Origin: Massilia eburnea
Lineage (GTDB): Bacteria; Pseudomonadota; Gammaproteobacteria; Burkholderiales; Burkholderiaceae_D
Direction of reading: 5' to 3'
DNA length: 64,000 bases
Assembly: GCF_009720745.1 (NCBI RefSeq)
Contig: NZ_WNKX01000001.1
Span: forward strand, 62,001 to 126,000
Shown: positions 44,669-54,442 of the stretch, piece by piece
Layout: each line of letters begins with the position of its first letter
Position numbering within the stretch: position 1 is the stretch's first letter
The notes under the pieces: generated by a model
What the model saw: the letters and a program-made list of their open reading frames with translations, nothing else
What the model was told of the DNA's origin: nothing
The model's database searches: none
Program-made: the position numbers and the translations under genes

Positions 44669-46381
44669 ATGACTTTTGAAGCACTTGGTCTCCACACGTC
44701 CATCCTCAACGCACTGACCGAAGCCGGCTACACCGCGCCGACTCCAGTCCAGCAGCAGGCAGTGCCTGCAGCGATCGAAGGCAAGGACCTGCTGGTTTCC
44801 TCGCAAACCGGCTCCGGCAAGACCGCGGCCTTCATGCTGCCATCGCTGCACCGCCTGGCCAGCGCCCCGTACACCGGCGGCGCAGGCAAGACCGCAGCGC
44901 AGGAAGCCCAGTCGGCGCGCGCCCGCGGCGAGCGTCCGCGCTTCCGCCCTGCCCAGCCAAAAATGCTGGTGTTGACCCCTACCCGTGAACTGGCCCTGCA
45001 GGTCACTACCAACACCACCAAGTACACCTCCCACCTGCGCCACATCAAGTCGGTCGCGATCCTCGGCGGCATGCCTTACCCGAAACAGATGCAGCTGCTG
45101 TCGCGCAATCCGGAAATCCTGGTAGCGACCCCAGGCCGCCTGATCGACCATATGGATCAAGGCAAGATCGACTTCTCGCAACTGGAAATCCTGGTGCTGG
45201 ACGAAGCCGACCGCATGCTGGACATGGGCTTTATCGAAGACATCGAGAAGATCGTTGCTGCGACGCCTGAATCGCGCCAGACCATGCTGTTCTCGGCCAC
45301 CCTGGACGGCGTGGTGGGCAATATGGCCCGCCGCATCACCAAGGATCCGCTGGTCATCCAGATCAACACCGCGACCACCAAGCACGAAAACATCGCCCAG
45401 CGCGTGCACTTCGTGGACGACCTGTCGCACAAGAACCGCCTGCTGGATCACCTGCTGCGCGACGAAACCATGGACCAGGCAGTGGTCTTCACCGCCACCA
45501 AGCGTGATGCCGACACCATCGCCGACCGCCTGAATATCGCTGGCTTCTCCGCCGCTGCACTGCACGGCGACATGCACCAGGGCGCGCGTAACCGCACCCT
45601 GGACGGCCTGCGCCGCGGTAACGTGAAGGTGCTGGTTGCGACCGACGTTGCAGCTCGCGGCATCGACGTGCCGAACATCACCCACGTGTTCAACTACGAC
45701 CTGCCGAAGTTCCCTGAAGACTACGTGCACCGTATTGGCCGTACCGGCCGCGCCGGCCGTAACGGTGTCGCCGTATCGCTGGTGAACCACGCTGAAAACA
45801 TGCTGGTGCGCCGCATTGAGCGCCTGACCCGCCAGCCGATTCCGGTCGAAGTGATCGAGGGCTTCGAGCCTAAGCGTGCAGCGCCTTCGCGTTCGGCATC
45901 GCGTCCAGGCTGGAAGCCGGGCGATGGCCGCAACGCCAAACCAGGCCAGCGCTCGTTCTCCAACCCGCGTTCGGAAGGCGGCCACTATCGCAGCGAAGGC
46001 AATCCATTTGCCGGCGAGCGCAAGGAAGGCGGTTTCCGCGAGCGCAGCGAAGGCGGCTACCGCAATCGCAATGAAGGCGGCTTCCGTGCTGAAGGCGGTT
46101 TCCGTTCCGAGCGTTCGGATGGCGGCTTCCGCGGCAACCGCAATGAAGGCGGCTTCCGCTCGGAGCGTCCTGCCGAAGGCGGTTTCCGCAACCGCGCCGA
46201 CGGCGGCGGTTTCCGCTCCGAAGGCGGCTTCCGCGCTGAGCGTCCGGCTGAAGGCGGCTTCCGCAAGGAAGGCGGTTTCCGCGAGCGTGGCGAAAGCAAC
46301 TTCCGTAATCGTGAGCGCGATGCGGGTGGCTTCAAGGGCCAGCGCACTGATGCGCCGCGTCGTCCTTGGGGTGACCGCTGA
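44669..46381 (+). CDS. DEAD-box RNA helicase (RhlE-type) with C-terminal GGFR repeats
   Basis: A 570-residue protein. The Q motif, Walker A (SSQTGSGKTAAF), Ia (LTPTRELALQV), GG, Ib (TPGRLIDHM), II (LVLDEADRMLDMGF), III (FSATLDG), IV, V (VATDVAARGIDVPN) and VI (YVHRIGRTGRAGRNG) are all present. Residues from about 430 are basic and glycine-rich, with about a dozen GGFR/GGYR-type repeats. Such tails bind RNA and promote condensates. Likely helps ribosome assembly or RNA turnover, especially in the cold. An insertion rich in basic residues lies near residues 75-95. Confidence 0.95.
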   Translation: MTFEALGLHTSILNALTEAGYTAPTPVQQQAVPAAIEGKDLLVSSQTGSGKTAAFMLPSLHRLASAPYTGGAGKTAAQEAQSARARGERPRFRPAQPKMLVLTPTRELALQVTTNTTKYTSHLRHIKSVAILGGMPYPKQMQLLSRNPEILVATPGRLIDHMDQGKIDFSQLEILVLDEADRMLDMGFIEDIEKIVAATPESRQTMLFSATLDGVVGNMARRITKDPLVIQINTATTKHENIAQRVHFVDDLSHKNRLLDHLLRDETMDQAVVFTATKRDADTIADRLNIAGFSAAALHGDMHQGARNRTLDGLRRGNVKVLVATDVAARGIDVPNITHVFNYDLPKFPEDYVHRIGRTGRAGRNGVAVSLVNHAENMLVRRIERLTRQPIPVEVIEGFEPKRAAPSRSASRPGWKPGDGRNAKPGQRSFSNPRSEGGHYRSEGNPFAGERKEGGFRERSEGGYRNRNEGGFRAEGGFRSERSDGGFRGNRNEGGFRSERPAEGGFRNRADGGGFRSEGGFRAERPAEGGFRKEGGFRERGESNFRNRERDAGGFKGQRTDAPRRPWGDR

Positions 46382-46418
46382 CCCGGCAAACCTGGGTCTG
46401 GCCCAAGGGCCAGACCCT
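46381..46418 (+). repeat. Palindromic intergenic element, family I, partial copy 4
   Basis: CCCGGCAAACCTGGGTC matches the reverse complement of the right end of copy 2. GGGTCTGGCCC-AA-GGGCCAGACCC is an 11-bp perfect hairpin. The second half and outer arm of the element are missing; a separate terminator follows at once. Confidence 0.7.
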
Positions 46419-46427
46419 GTCTGATCG

Positions 46428-46460
46428 AAGGCTGCTGGGGTAATCCGGCGGCCTTTTTTC
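46428..46460 (+). terminator. Intrinsic terminator of the DEAD-box helicase gene
   Basis: AAGGCTGCTGG (46428-46438), loop GGTAAT, CCGGCGGCCTT (46445-46455), 11 bp with two G-T wobbles, followed by further T residues to 46459. Confidence 0.85.
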
Positions 46461-46511
46461 TTTGTACGTTAGCGAACGGAATGGGCTGCGAATCGGCGCG
46501 ACACTGCGCCC

Positions 46512-47411
46512 ATGAGAATAGCACTGATAGCCCTTTTGATAGCCAGCACGGGCGCGCACGCTGCCCAGGATTCGCCCTCCCCAGCCGTGCGCGCCCAGGT
46601 GCTGCTTGACCGGGCCAACTTTTCGCCTGGAGAGATCGATGGCGCCGCCGGCGGCAATACGCGCCAGGCCTTGATCGGCTTCCAGCGTGCGCATAAGCTG
46701 CCGCAGACAGGCAAGGCGGATAACGCCACGCTCGCTGCGCTGGACGACGGCCAGCCGGTGCTCACGACTTATACCGTGAGCGATGCGGACGTCGCCGGTC
46801 CGTTCACGCCAGTGCCGGAGGAAATGGCCGACAAGGCCAAGCTTCAGGCATTGGGGTTTGCCAGCGCGGCGGAGGCATTGGGGGAGCGCTTCCACGCCAG
46901 TCCCGCCCTGCTGCGCAAGCTCAATCCCGGCAAGGATATCGAGCAGGCCGGCGCCCAGATCACCGTGCCGAATGTCGGCGCCTCGCAGCCCTTACCGCAA
47001 GCCGCCAGCCTTGTCGTGGACCGCAGCGACAGCACAGTGAGCTTGCTCGATGCGGGCGGCAAGGTGATCGCGCAAATGCCGGCAAGTACAGGCAGCGATC
47101 ACGACCCGCTGCCGGTCGGGAACTGGAAGGTGAACGGCGTATCGCGCAATCCGACCTTCCACTACAACCCGCAACTATTCTGGGATGCGCGGCCGGGCGA
47201 CAGCAAGGCCACCATTCCCGCCGGGCCGAATAATCCGGTTGGCGTGGCGTGGATCGATTTGTCGAAGGAACATTACGGCATCCACGGCACGCCCGAACCG
47301 GGCAAAATCGGCAAAACGCAGTCGCACGGCTGCATCCGCCTTACCAACTGGGACGTGATCCGCGTCGCCGATGCCATCAAACCGGGGACGCCAGCCGTGC
47401 TGCAGGAATGA
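46512..47411 (+). CDS. Exported L,D-transpeptidase with peptidoglycan-binding domain
   Basis: A 299-residue protein. Signal peptide to about residue 18 ([10 protein letters not shown]). A peptidoglycan-binding_1-like repeat follows ([20 protein letters not shown]). The YkuD catalytic domain is about 165-298, with the catalytic Cys in [11 protein letters not shown] and the His in [14 protein letters not shown]. It forms 3-3 cross-links or attaches proteins to peptidoglycan in the periplasm. Its stop overlaps or abuts the following M23 gene and is part of a peptidoglycan cluster. Confidence 0.93.
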   Translation: MRIALIALLIASTGAHAAQDSPSPAVRAQVLLDRANFSPGEIDGAAGGNTRQALIGFQRAHKLPQTGKADNATLAALDDGQPVLTTYTVSDADVAGPFTPVPEEMADKAKLQALGFASAAEALGERFHASPALLRKLNPGKDIEQAGAQITVPNVGASQPLPQAASLVVDRSDSTVSLLDAGGKVIAQMPASTGSDHDPLPVGNWKVNGVSRNPTFHYNPQLFWDARPGDSKATIPAGPNNPVGVAWIDLSKEHYGIHGTPEPGKIGKTQSHGCIRLTNWDVIRVADAIKPGTPAVLQE

Positions 47412-47422
47412 CGGAGGCCATC

Positions 47423-48214
47423 ATGAGACCACAAGGCGTATTTGGAACGCTGATCATCGGCATCGTGCTTGGTGTCGGGGGCACGCTGCTGCTGTTAAGC
47501 CGCGTGCCGCTCAACCAGCACGACACCGCATCCATCTCCACTCCCATCGGCCGCCAGGCTGCACCGCCGGCTGCCATCACTGCCAACCCGCCCGCCACGG
47601 AGCGTTCGCCTGCGCCATCGCCGCCACTTACGCCGGCCCAGGCGCAACCGGACGAACAGCAGCGCACCGCCGGCGGCCCCGCGCCCACGGTTCCCGGCCC
47701 GGGCAAGTCGGCCGGCGATTCGCTGGCCGGGATGCAGGCAGCCGACAGCAGCGGCACGGGCGGACTGGCCGCCGGCGGCAGCGGTTCTTCGCTGCTGATC
47801 CCTGTCGCGGGAGTGAAATCGGCGCAGCTGCAGGACACCTACAACCAGCCGCGCGGCGCTGAACGCAAACACGAGGCGCTCGACATTCCCGCGCCGAACG
47901 GCACGCCGGTGTACGCGGTTGCCGATGGCAGAATCGCCAAGCTGTTCACCAGCAAACCTGGCGGGCTGACCATCTACCAGTTCGATCCAGGCGAGAAATT
48001 CTCTTATTACTACGCACACCTGGATCATTACGCCAGCAACTTGAAAGAAGGCCAGCAGGTCAAACGCGGCGACGTGATTGGCTATGTCGGCTCCACCGGC
48101 AACGCCGATCCTGCCACGCCGCACCTGCACTTTGCCATGTTTGAACTGGGGCCGGACAAGAACTGGTGGCAGGGAAAGCCCGTTAATCCTTACCCTTTGC
48201 TTGGTCACCAGTGA
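47423..48214 (+). CDS. Membrane-anchored M23 (LytM) family peptidase
   Basis: A 263-residue protein. One N-terminal membrane segment (about residues 7-27) and a Pro/Ala-rich linker precede an M23 domain. The zinc-site pattern is visible as [10 protein letters not shown] (His-x3-Asp) and TPHLHFAMF (His-x-His). It is predicted to be an active endopeptidase or an amidase activator. GGAGG ends 5 nt before the ATG at 47423. Its end overlaps the convergent mepK-like gene by 10 nt. Confidence 0.9.
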   Translation: MRPQGVFGTLIIGIVLGVGGTLLLLSRVPLNQHDTASISTPIGRQAAPPAAITANPPATERSPAPSPPLTPAQAQPDEQQRTAGGPAPTVPGPGKSAGDSLAGMQAADSSGTGGLAAGGSGSSLLIPVAGVKSAQLQDTYNQPRGAERKHEALDIPAPNGTPVYAVADGRIAKLFTSKPGGLTIYQFDPGEKFSYYYAHLDHYASNLKEGQQVKRGDVIGYVGSTGNADPATPHLHFAMFELGPDKNWWQGKPVNPYPLLGHQ

Positions 48215-48741
48215 CGTACGCGGCCCGTGTCCATATGCACGAACTGCGAGTCGGGGTAGTAGCCAACGCCGCCGCCTTTTAACGCCAGCGCGGCCTGGTG
48301 CAGGCGCTCGAGGTCACGCCCCGGTATGCGCACGTCGATCGCCTTGCCTTCCATATGCATGCTGTGCTTGGCCACGCCGCCGGTCGATTCGTGCAGCATC
48401 TTGTTGCTCTCCGGCGAACGGTAGCCCGAAATCACGTGGATCACTTCGTTGTTGCTGAACTGCGAGCTGACGCGGTCCAGGAGCATGATCAATTCCGGAT
48501 CGATGGTGGCGACCTTGTCGTTGCGATGGTCGCGCAGAAGGTGGTTGATGTCCTGCAGGGCCGCGGGAATGAACTGACCTTCGGCCCAGAACATGGTGCG
48601 CAGCGTCTCGCCGGTATGCGTGTTGTAGAAACGCAGGCTGCGTTCGTGCGGCGCTGCGATGGCGGCGCGCGCCAGCGATGGCAGGGCCAGCGCCGATGCC
48701 AGCGCGACGGAACTCTTGAGGAATGATCTGCGCTGATTCAT
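48205..48741 (-). CDS. MepK/YcbK-like murein endopeptidase (DUF882), Tat-exported
   Basis: A 178-residue protein with a twin-arginine-type N-terminus ([20 protein letters not shown]). The M15-like zinc site is seen in [16 protein letters not shown] and [13 protein letters not shown]. coli MepK cleaves D,L cross-links and is encoded beside an L,D-transpeptidase, as here. Its 3' end overlaps the M23 gene. Start ATG 48739-48741. Confidence 0.92.
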   Translation of the reverse strand: MNQRRSFLKSSVALASALALPSLARAAIAAPHERSLRFYNTHTGETLRTMFWAEGQFIPAALQDINHLLRDHRNDKVATIDPELIMLLDRVSSQFSNNEVIHVISGYRSPESNKMLHESTGGVAKHSMHMEGKAIDVRIPGRDLERLHQAALALKGGGVGYYPDSQFVHMDTGRVRHW

Positions 48742-48802
48742 GTCTCTAGTTTACCGCTGACGCCGATTAAAAGATTTTATGGCGCGCGGCAAGAAGTTTC
48801 GA

Positions 48803-48820
48803 TATACTTGATCACTCAAG
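48803..48820 (+). promoter_or_regulatory. marR -10 region with an operator dyad
   Basis: TATACT (48803-48808) is directly followed by CTTGA-TCAC-TCAAG (48807-48820), an inverted repeat of the MarR TTGA/TCAA type. It is 20 nt before the marR ATG and fits autorepression. Confidence 0.5.
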
Positions 48821-48839
48821 CATCCTTCAATGAATAATC

Positions 48840-49265
48840 ATGGATAACGCACTCGAATTCTGCCTGCGCCTGGCGCGCGCCCACGCCACCATTATTCGCC
48901 GCCTGGACACCGTCCTGGGCGGCCACCACGGCCTCAGTTTCGGCGACTTCATGCTGCTGCAAAGCCTGGCCAACGCGCCTGGCGGCCGCCTGCGCCGCGT
49001 CGACCTGGCCGAGCGTCTTGGCCTGACCGCCTCCGGCGTCACCCGCACCCTGCTGCCGCTGGAGAAGACCGGCTGGGTGGCGCGCCAGGCCGACGAACGC
49101 GATGCGCGCGTCGGCTACGCCGTCATCACGGCCGCCGGCCATGCACTGCTGGACAATGCCCAGCGCACCGCGACCGAATACGCAGCGGACTTGCTGCGGC
49201 ACTCGAAAGACGAGGAACTGGCGCCGTTGAACGCTGTTCTCGCCAACCTGATCGGACCTCAATAA
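48840..49265 (+). CDS. MarR family transcriptional regulator
   Basis: A 141-residue winged-helix protein. The recognition region LRRVDLAERLGLTASGVTRT is followed by the wing (VARQADERDARVGYAVIT) typical of MarR. It likely represses itself and the MFS gene, with which it overlaps by one base (TAATG). Confidence 0.93.
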   Translation: MDNALEFCLRLARAHATIIRRLDTVLGGHHGLSFGDFMLLQSLANAPGGRLRRVDLAERLGLTASGVTRTLLPLEKTGWVARQADERDARVGYAVITAAGHALLDNAQRTATEYAADLLRHSKDEELAPLNAVLANLIGPQ

Positions 49266-50512
49266 TGACACCGACGCTTAAAACCAATGCCAACTTCCGC
49301 TGGCTGATGTCCGGCGGCATCCTCTCCATGCTTGGCGACCAGTTCACCCTGATCGCCCTGCCCTGGCTCGTGTTGAAACTGACTGGCGACCCGCTCTCGC
49401 TAGGCCTCGTGCTTGCCTTGCTCGGCGTGCCACGTGCAATCTTCATCCTGATTGGCGGCGCCGTGGTGGACCGCTACTCGGCCAAGCGCGTCCTGATGTT
49501 GACCAAGCACGCCAGCGCGCTGCTGGTCGGCGCCCTCGCCGTGCTCACGTTCACCGGCGCGGCGACGCTGCCCCTGGTGTATGCACTGTCGCTTGGCATC
49601 GGCCTGGCGCAGGCATTTGCTTACCCGTCCGGCAGTTCGATCATGCCACGCGCCATCCCGGGCGAACTGCTGCAGGCTGCCAATGGCGCCATGATGGGTG
49701 TGCGCCAGGTCGGCATGCTGGCCGGCCCGTTGCTGGCAGCGCTGCTGCTGGCAATTGGCGAAGCCGGCAGCGACGGCGGCATGCGTGCGTTGGCCCTCGC
49801 CTTCGCCTTCGACAGCCTGAGCTTCGTCATCTCCGCATGGACCTTGTCGCGCGTGCTGCCTTTGCCAGGCGCTGCGCCAGTCGTGCCGAAAAACGTGCTG
49901 CACGCCGTCGGCGAAGGCTTGATGGCCGTGTGGCGCGATGTGGAAATGCGCACCTGCTTCGCCTACTGGGGCCTGGTATCGGTGCTGATCGGCGGCACCA
50001 TGCAGGTGGCCTTGCCGGTGCTGGCGAAGGAACGCCTGCACGACGGCTCCGCCTTCGGCATGCTGATGGCTGCGCACGGCGCGGGCATGCTGGCGGGGAT
50101 GGCTTTTTCCGGCATGACGGCCAAGCACAATGCCGGCAGGCCGCTGCGCATTGGCTTGCTCGCCTTGTCGGTCGATGCAATGGCGGGGCTGCTGCTGATG
50201 CCGCTCGGCCTGATCAGCGCTGCTTGGCAAGGCGGCCTGCTGCTGCTGTCGCTCGGCGCGCTGGTGGGCCTGGTGCAGGTGGCCGTGTTCACCTGGATCC
50301 AGAAACGCGTGCAGCCGCAAATGATGGGACGCATCATGAGCATCTTCATGTTCATCCTGTTCGGACTGGCGCCGCTATCGTCGGCCACTACAGGCTGGAT
50401 CATGCTGCACGTGAGCTTGCAGCAGATGTTCGCAGGTGGTGGCGTGGTGCTGGTGGTTTGCGCTACGCTCGCATTGTTATTTACCCCGATGCGCCGAATT
50501 ACCTCCGCCTAG
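49265..50512 (+). CDS. MFS efflux transporter (enterobactin-exporter-like MFS_3)
   Basis: A 415-residue protein with about 12 transmembrane segments. The N-terminal GDQFTLIALPWLVLKLTGDP and VVDRYSAKRVLML after helix 2 (motif A) place it in the MFS_3 drug/siderophore exporter group. The MarR gene immediately upstream suggests ligand-induced drug efflux. A repeat break near residue 200 fits the two six-helix halves. Substrate unknown. Confidence 0.9.
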   Translation: MTPTLKTNANFRWLMSGGILSMLGDQFTLIALPWLVLKLTGDPLSLGLVLALLGVPRAIFILIGGAVVDRYSAKRVLMLTKHASALLVGALAVLTFTGAATLPLVYALSLGIGLAQAFAYPSGSSIMPRAIPGELLQAANGAMMGVRQVGMLAGPLLAALLLAIGEAGSDGGMRALALAFAFDSLSFVISAWTLSRVLPLPGAAPVVPKNVLHAVGEGLMAVWRDVEMRTCFAYWGLVSVLIGGTMQVALPVLAKERLHDGSAFGMLMAAHGAGMLAGMAFSGMTAKHNAGRPLRIGLLALSVDAMAGLLLMPLGLISAAWQGGLLLLSLGALVGLVQVAVFTWIQKRVQPQMMGRIMSIFMFILFGLAPLSSATTGWIMLHVSLQQMFAGGGVVLVVCATLALLFTPMRRITSA

Positions 50513-50522
50513 GATCGCGAAC

Positions 50523-51485
50523 ATGGAAACAAAATGGCTGGAAGACTTTATCTCCCTGGTCGAAACCAATAGCTTCAGCCGCTCCGCGCAGCTGCGCCAC
50601 GTGACGCAGCCCGCGTTCTCACGGCGCATCCAGTCGCTCGAGAACTGGCTGGGCATGGACCTGATCGACCGCACTTCCTACCCGACGCGCGTCACGCCGG
50701 CGGGACTGGTGTTCTACGAACAGGCGCTGGAAATGCTCAGCCAGATCAACGGCGTGCGCGAGCTGTTGCGCGGCAAGCGGGCAGCGGCGCAGAACAGTAT
50801 CGACCTGGCCGTACCGCACACGCTGTCGCTGACCTTTATTCCGAAGTGGATCACGCAGCTGGAGGAAGAATTCGCGCCGATCAATTCGCGCCTGATGGCG
50901 CTGAACGTGCACGACGCCGTGCTGCAGCTGGTGGAAGGAGGCTGCGACCTGCTGCTTTGCTATCACCATCCGCGGCAGCCGGTGCAGCTTGATCCGGGGC
51001 GCTACGACATGCTGGTGCTGGGGCGCGAAGCTTTGCGCGCCTATGCGCGCTGCGATAAGGCGAAGCAGCCGGAGCTGGTGCTGCCGGGCCGGAAAACTTC
51101 TCCGCTGCCCTTCCTTTCCTACACCACCAATGCCTATCTGGGCCGCATGGTTGACCTGATCGTGTCCGATGCAAAGCAGGCTTTGCATCTTGAGACGCAC
51201 TACGAAACCGATATGGCGGAAGGCTTGAAGATGATGGCGCTGGAGGGGCGCGGGATTGCGTTCCTGCCCGAATCGGCGGTGACGCGGGAGGTCAAACAGA
51301 AACTGCTGGCGCCGGCCGGCGATGGTCGCTCGGAATTTGAGATTGAGATGGAGATTCGCCTGTACCGCGAGCGGCCAAGCGCGGCAAGGCCTGGCAAAGC
51401 AATCGTTGCACGGTTGTGGGAGCATTTGGCGGAGAAGCAGAAGCCGGCTTCCTCCAAGCGCCGCGTGCCAGCGTCTGACCGCTAA
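50523..51485 (+). CDS. LysR family regulator (HypT-like)
   Basis: A 320-residue LysR protein. The winged helix is METKWLEDFISLVETNSFSR then TQPAFSRRIQSLE. The effector domain keeps SYTTNAYLGRMVD, as in E. coli HypT-type members. It lies 10 nt after the MFS gene and 235 nt before gdhA, in the same direction. Two T-N11-A sites before gdhA suggest gdhA is its target. Start ATG 50523; the frame upstream overlaps the MFS gene. Confidence 0.9.
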   Translation: METKWLEDFISLVETNSFSRSAQLRHVTQPAFSRRIQSLENWLGMDLIDRTSYPTRVTPAGLVFYEQALEMLSQINGVRELLRGKRAAAQNSIDLAVPHTLSLTFIPKWITQLEEEFAPINSRLMALNVHDAVLQLVEGGCDLLLCYHHPRQPVQLDPGRYDMLVLGREALRAYARCDKAKQPELVLPGRKTSPLPFLSYTTNAYLGRMVDLIVSDAKQALHLETHYETDMAEGLKMMALEGRGIAFLPESAVTREVKQKLLAPAGDGRSEFEIEMEIRLYRERPSAARPGKAIVARLWEHLAEKQKPASSKRRVPASDR

Positions 51486-51583
51486 ACCCGGTAAATCTGG
51501 GTACGACCCAAGAGTCGGACCCTGGTCCGCGGCAGCCGCCGGTCGGGTCTGACCCTTGGGTCAGACCCTGGCTTACCGGGTTT
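51484..51583. repeat. Palindromic intergenic element, family I, copy 5
   Basis: AAACCCGGTAA (51484-51494) / TTACCGGGTTT (51573-51583) is an 11-bp perfect outer inverted repeat. The right inner hairpin GGGTCTGACCC-TT-GGGTCAGACCC (51545-51568) is perfect. The left one is degenerate. It lies between lysR and the gdhA control region. Confidence 0.85.
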
Positions 51584-51617
51584 GTAGTTTTGATTCAAAA
51601 ACATGCCATTCCGACAG

Positions 51618-51685
51618 GTTATGCAAATTTTGCATAACACAATGCGCACTCGGCATTGGCCTCCGCCATGGGGCAGGAATAAGAT
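51618..51685 (+). promoter_or_regulatory. gdhA promoter with two LysR-type dyads
   Basis: Dyad 1 is GTTATGCAAA / TTTGCATAAC around one T (51618-51638), a T-N11-A site. Dyad 2 is AATGC-N7-GCATT (51641-51657), also T-N11-A. Their centres are about 21 bp apart, two helical turns. Dyad 2 overlaps the -35 TTGGCC (51656-51661); -10 TAAGAT (51680-51685) is 18 nt further. This is the recognition-site/activation-site layout of LysR promoters. Confidence 0.65.
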
Positions 51686-51720
51686 TCGCCGCGTTACCGA
51701 ACAACTGAGCGAGTCACACA

Positions 51721-53004
51721 ATGACCAACCACGCCTTGCCTTCTTACCTCAACTCCGAAGACCTCGGTCCTTGGGGCCAGTACCTGAAACAGATTGATCG
51801 CGTCACCCCTCACCTGGGCAGCCTGTCCCGCTGGGTAGAAACCCTGAAGCGCCCTAAGCGCATCCTCGTTGTCGACGTTCCGATCGAACGTGACGACGGC
51901 TCGATCGCCCACTACGAAGGCTATCGCGTTCAACACAATATGTCTCGCGGCCCTGGCAAGGGTGGCGTACGCTTCCACCAGGATGTCACCCTGTCGGAAG
52001 TGATGGCCCTTTCGGCGTGGATGACGGTGAAAAACGCCGCCGTCAACGTGCCATACGGTGGCGCAAAAGGTGGTATCCGTGTCGATCCAAAGACCCTGTC
52101 CAAAGGTGAACTGCAGCGCCTGACCCGCCGCTACACCAGCGAGATCAGCCTGATCATCGGCCCGACCAAGGATATCCCTGCGCCGGACGTCAACACCAAC
52201 GAACAGGTGATGGCTTGGATGATGGACTCCTACGCCATGATCGAAGGCAACCTGTCGACCGGCGTCGTCACCGGCAAGCCAATTTCGATGGGCGGCTCGC
52301 TGGGCCGTCGTGAAGCAACCGGCCGCGGCGTGTTCGTGACCGGCCGCGAAGCGGCAGCAAAGCGCGGCGTAGCAATCCAGGGCGCACGCATTGCAATCCA
52401 GGGCTTCGGCAACGTGGGCGGCATCGCTGCCAACATGTTCGCAGAAGCAGGCTCAAAGATCATCGCCGTGCAGGATCATACCGGCACCGTAGTGCACCAG
52501 GGCGGCCTGAACGTCGCTGAACTGCACAAGCACGTAGCCGAAACCGGCGGCGTTGCCGGCTTCCCGGGCGCAGAAGCGACCCAGGACCGCGATTCCTTCT
52601 GGGGCATCGAGTCCGACATCCTGGTGCCAGCGGCACTGGAACAGCAGATCACCGCAAAGAACGCAGGCCAGATCCGTACCAAGATCATCCTGGAAGGCGC
52701 CAACGGCCCAACCACTCCTGAAGCGGACGACATCCTGAACGACAAAGACATCCTGATCGTTCCGGACGTACTGTGTAACGCCGGCGGCGTGACCGTGTCC
52801 TACTTCGAGTGGGTGCAGGACTTCTCCTCCTTCTTCTGGAGCGAAGAAGAAATCAATGCACGCCTGACCCGCATCATGCAGGACGCGTTCAACTCCGTAT
52901 GGGAAGTGGCAGCAGAGAAGAAGGTTTCGCTGCGCACCGCAACCTTCATCCTGGCATGCTCGCGCGTGCTGGCTGCCCGCGAAGTACGTGGCCTGTACCC
53001 ATAA
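51721..53004 (+). CDS. gdhA: Glutamate dehydrogenase (Glu/Leu/Phe/Val dehydrogenase family)
   Basis: A 427-residue enzyme of the hexameric bacterial class. The N-terminal domain has [13 protein letters not shown] and the catalytic Lys in [14 protein letters not shown]. The Rossmann domain has [12 protein letters not shown], and the Asp in [18 protein letters not shown] is conserved. It interconverts glutamate and 2-oxoglutarate plus ammonia. NAD versus NADP use cannot be decided by eye. Driven by a LysR-type promoter and ended by a strong terminator. Confidence 0.96.
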   Translation: MTNHALPSYLNSEDLGPWGQYLKQIDRVTPHLGSLSRWVETLKRPKRILVVDVPIERDDGSIAHYEGYRVQHNMSRGPGKGGVRFHQDVTLSEVMALSAWMTVKNAAVNVPYGGAKGGIRVDPKTLSKGELQRLTRRYTSEISLIIGPTKDIPAPDVNTNEQVMAWMMDSYAMIEGNLSTGVVTGKPISMGGSLGRREATGRGVFVTGREAAAKRGVAIQGARIAIQGFGNVGGIAANMFAEAGSKIIAVQDHTGTVVHQGGLNVAELHKHVAETGGVAGFPGAEATQDRDSFWGIESDILVPAALEQQITAKNAGQIRTKIILEGANGPTTPEADDILNDKDILIVPDVLCNAGGVTVSYFEWVQDFSSFFWSEEEINARLTRIMQDAFNSVWEVAAEKKVSLRTATFILACSRVLAAREVRGLYP

Positions 53005-53046
53005 TCACACCCAAGCAAGGGCGCCCGCGTAGCGCCCCTGCAAAGC

Positions 53047-53085
53047 ACGCCCGCTCAGGCCACAAGGCTTGAAGCGGGCGTTTTT
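53047..53085 (+). terminator. Intrinsic terminator of gdhA
   Basis: ACGCCCGCT (53047-53055) pairs with AGCGGGCGT at 53073-53081, the stem is extended by CAGGCC/GGCTTG around an ACAA loop, and TTTTT follows (53081-53085). Confidence 0.85.
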
Positions 53086-53110
53086 CGCAGAACTAAAGGA
53101 GAAGTACAGA

Positions 53111-54346
<1,236 letters not shown>

Positions 54347-54348
54347 TT

Positions 54349-54440
54349 AAAGTCGGGGTCGGCGAAAAAAGGGGACGTACCCCTTTTTCGCGCAGCGAAA
54401 AAAAGGGGTACGTCCCCTTTTTTCGCTGACCCCGACTTTT
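54349..54440. repeat. Palindromic intergenic element, family II, copy 1
   Basis: A near-perfect inverted repeat of about 45 nt per arm. Outer AAAGTCGGGGTC / GACCCCGACTTT; inside, each arm carries AAAAAGGGGACGTACCCC or its complement. It lies exactly between convergent malic-enzyme and ABC-permease genes and should terminate both transcripts. Confidence 0.85.
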
Positions 54441-54442
54441 AA

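Noticed and set aside
45970-46350. A possible CRISPR or tandem repeat array
   Set aside because: The repeats are in-frame GGFR-coding units of the helicase tail, irregular in length and without spacers.
54349-54440. Insertion-sequence end or miniature transposon
   Set aside because: No target-site duplication or transposase is visible; position and structure fit a terminator-type palindromic repeat better.
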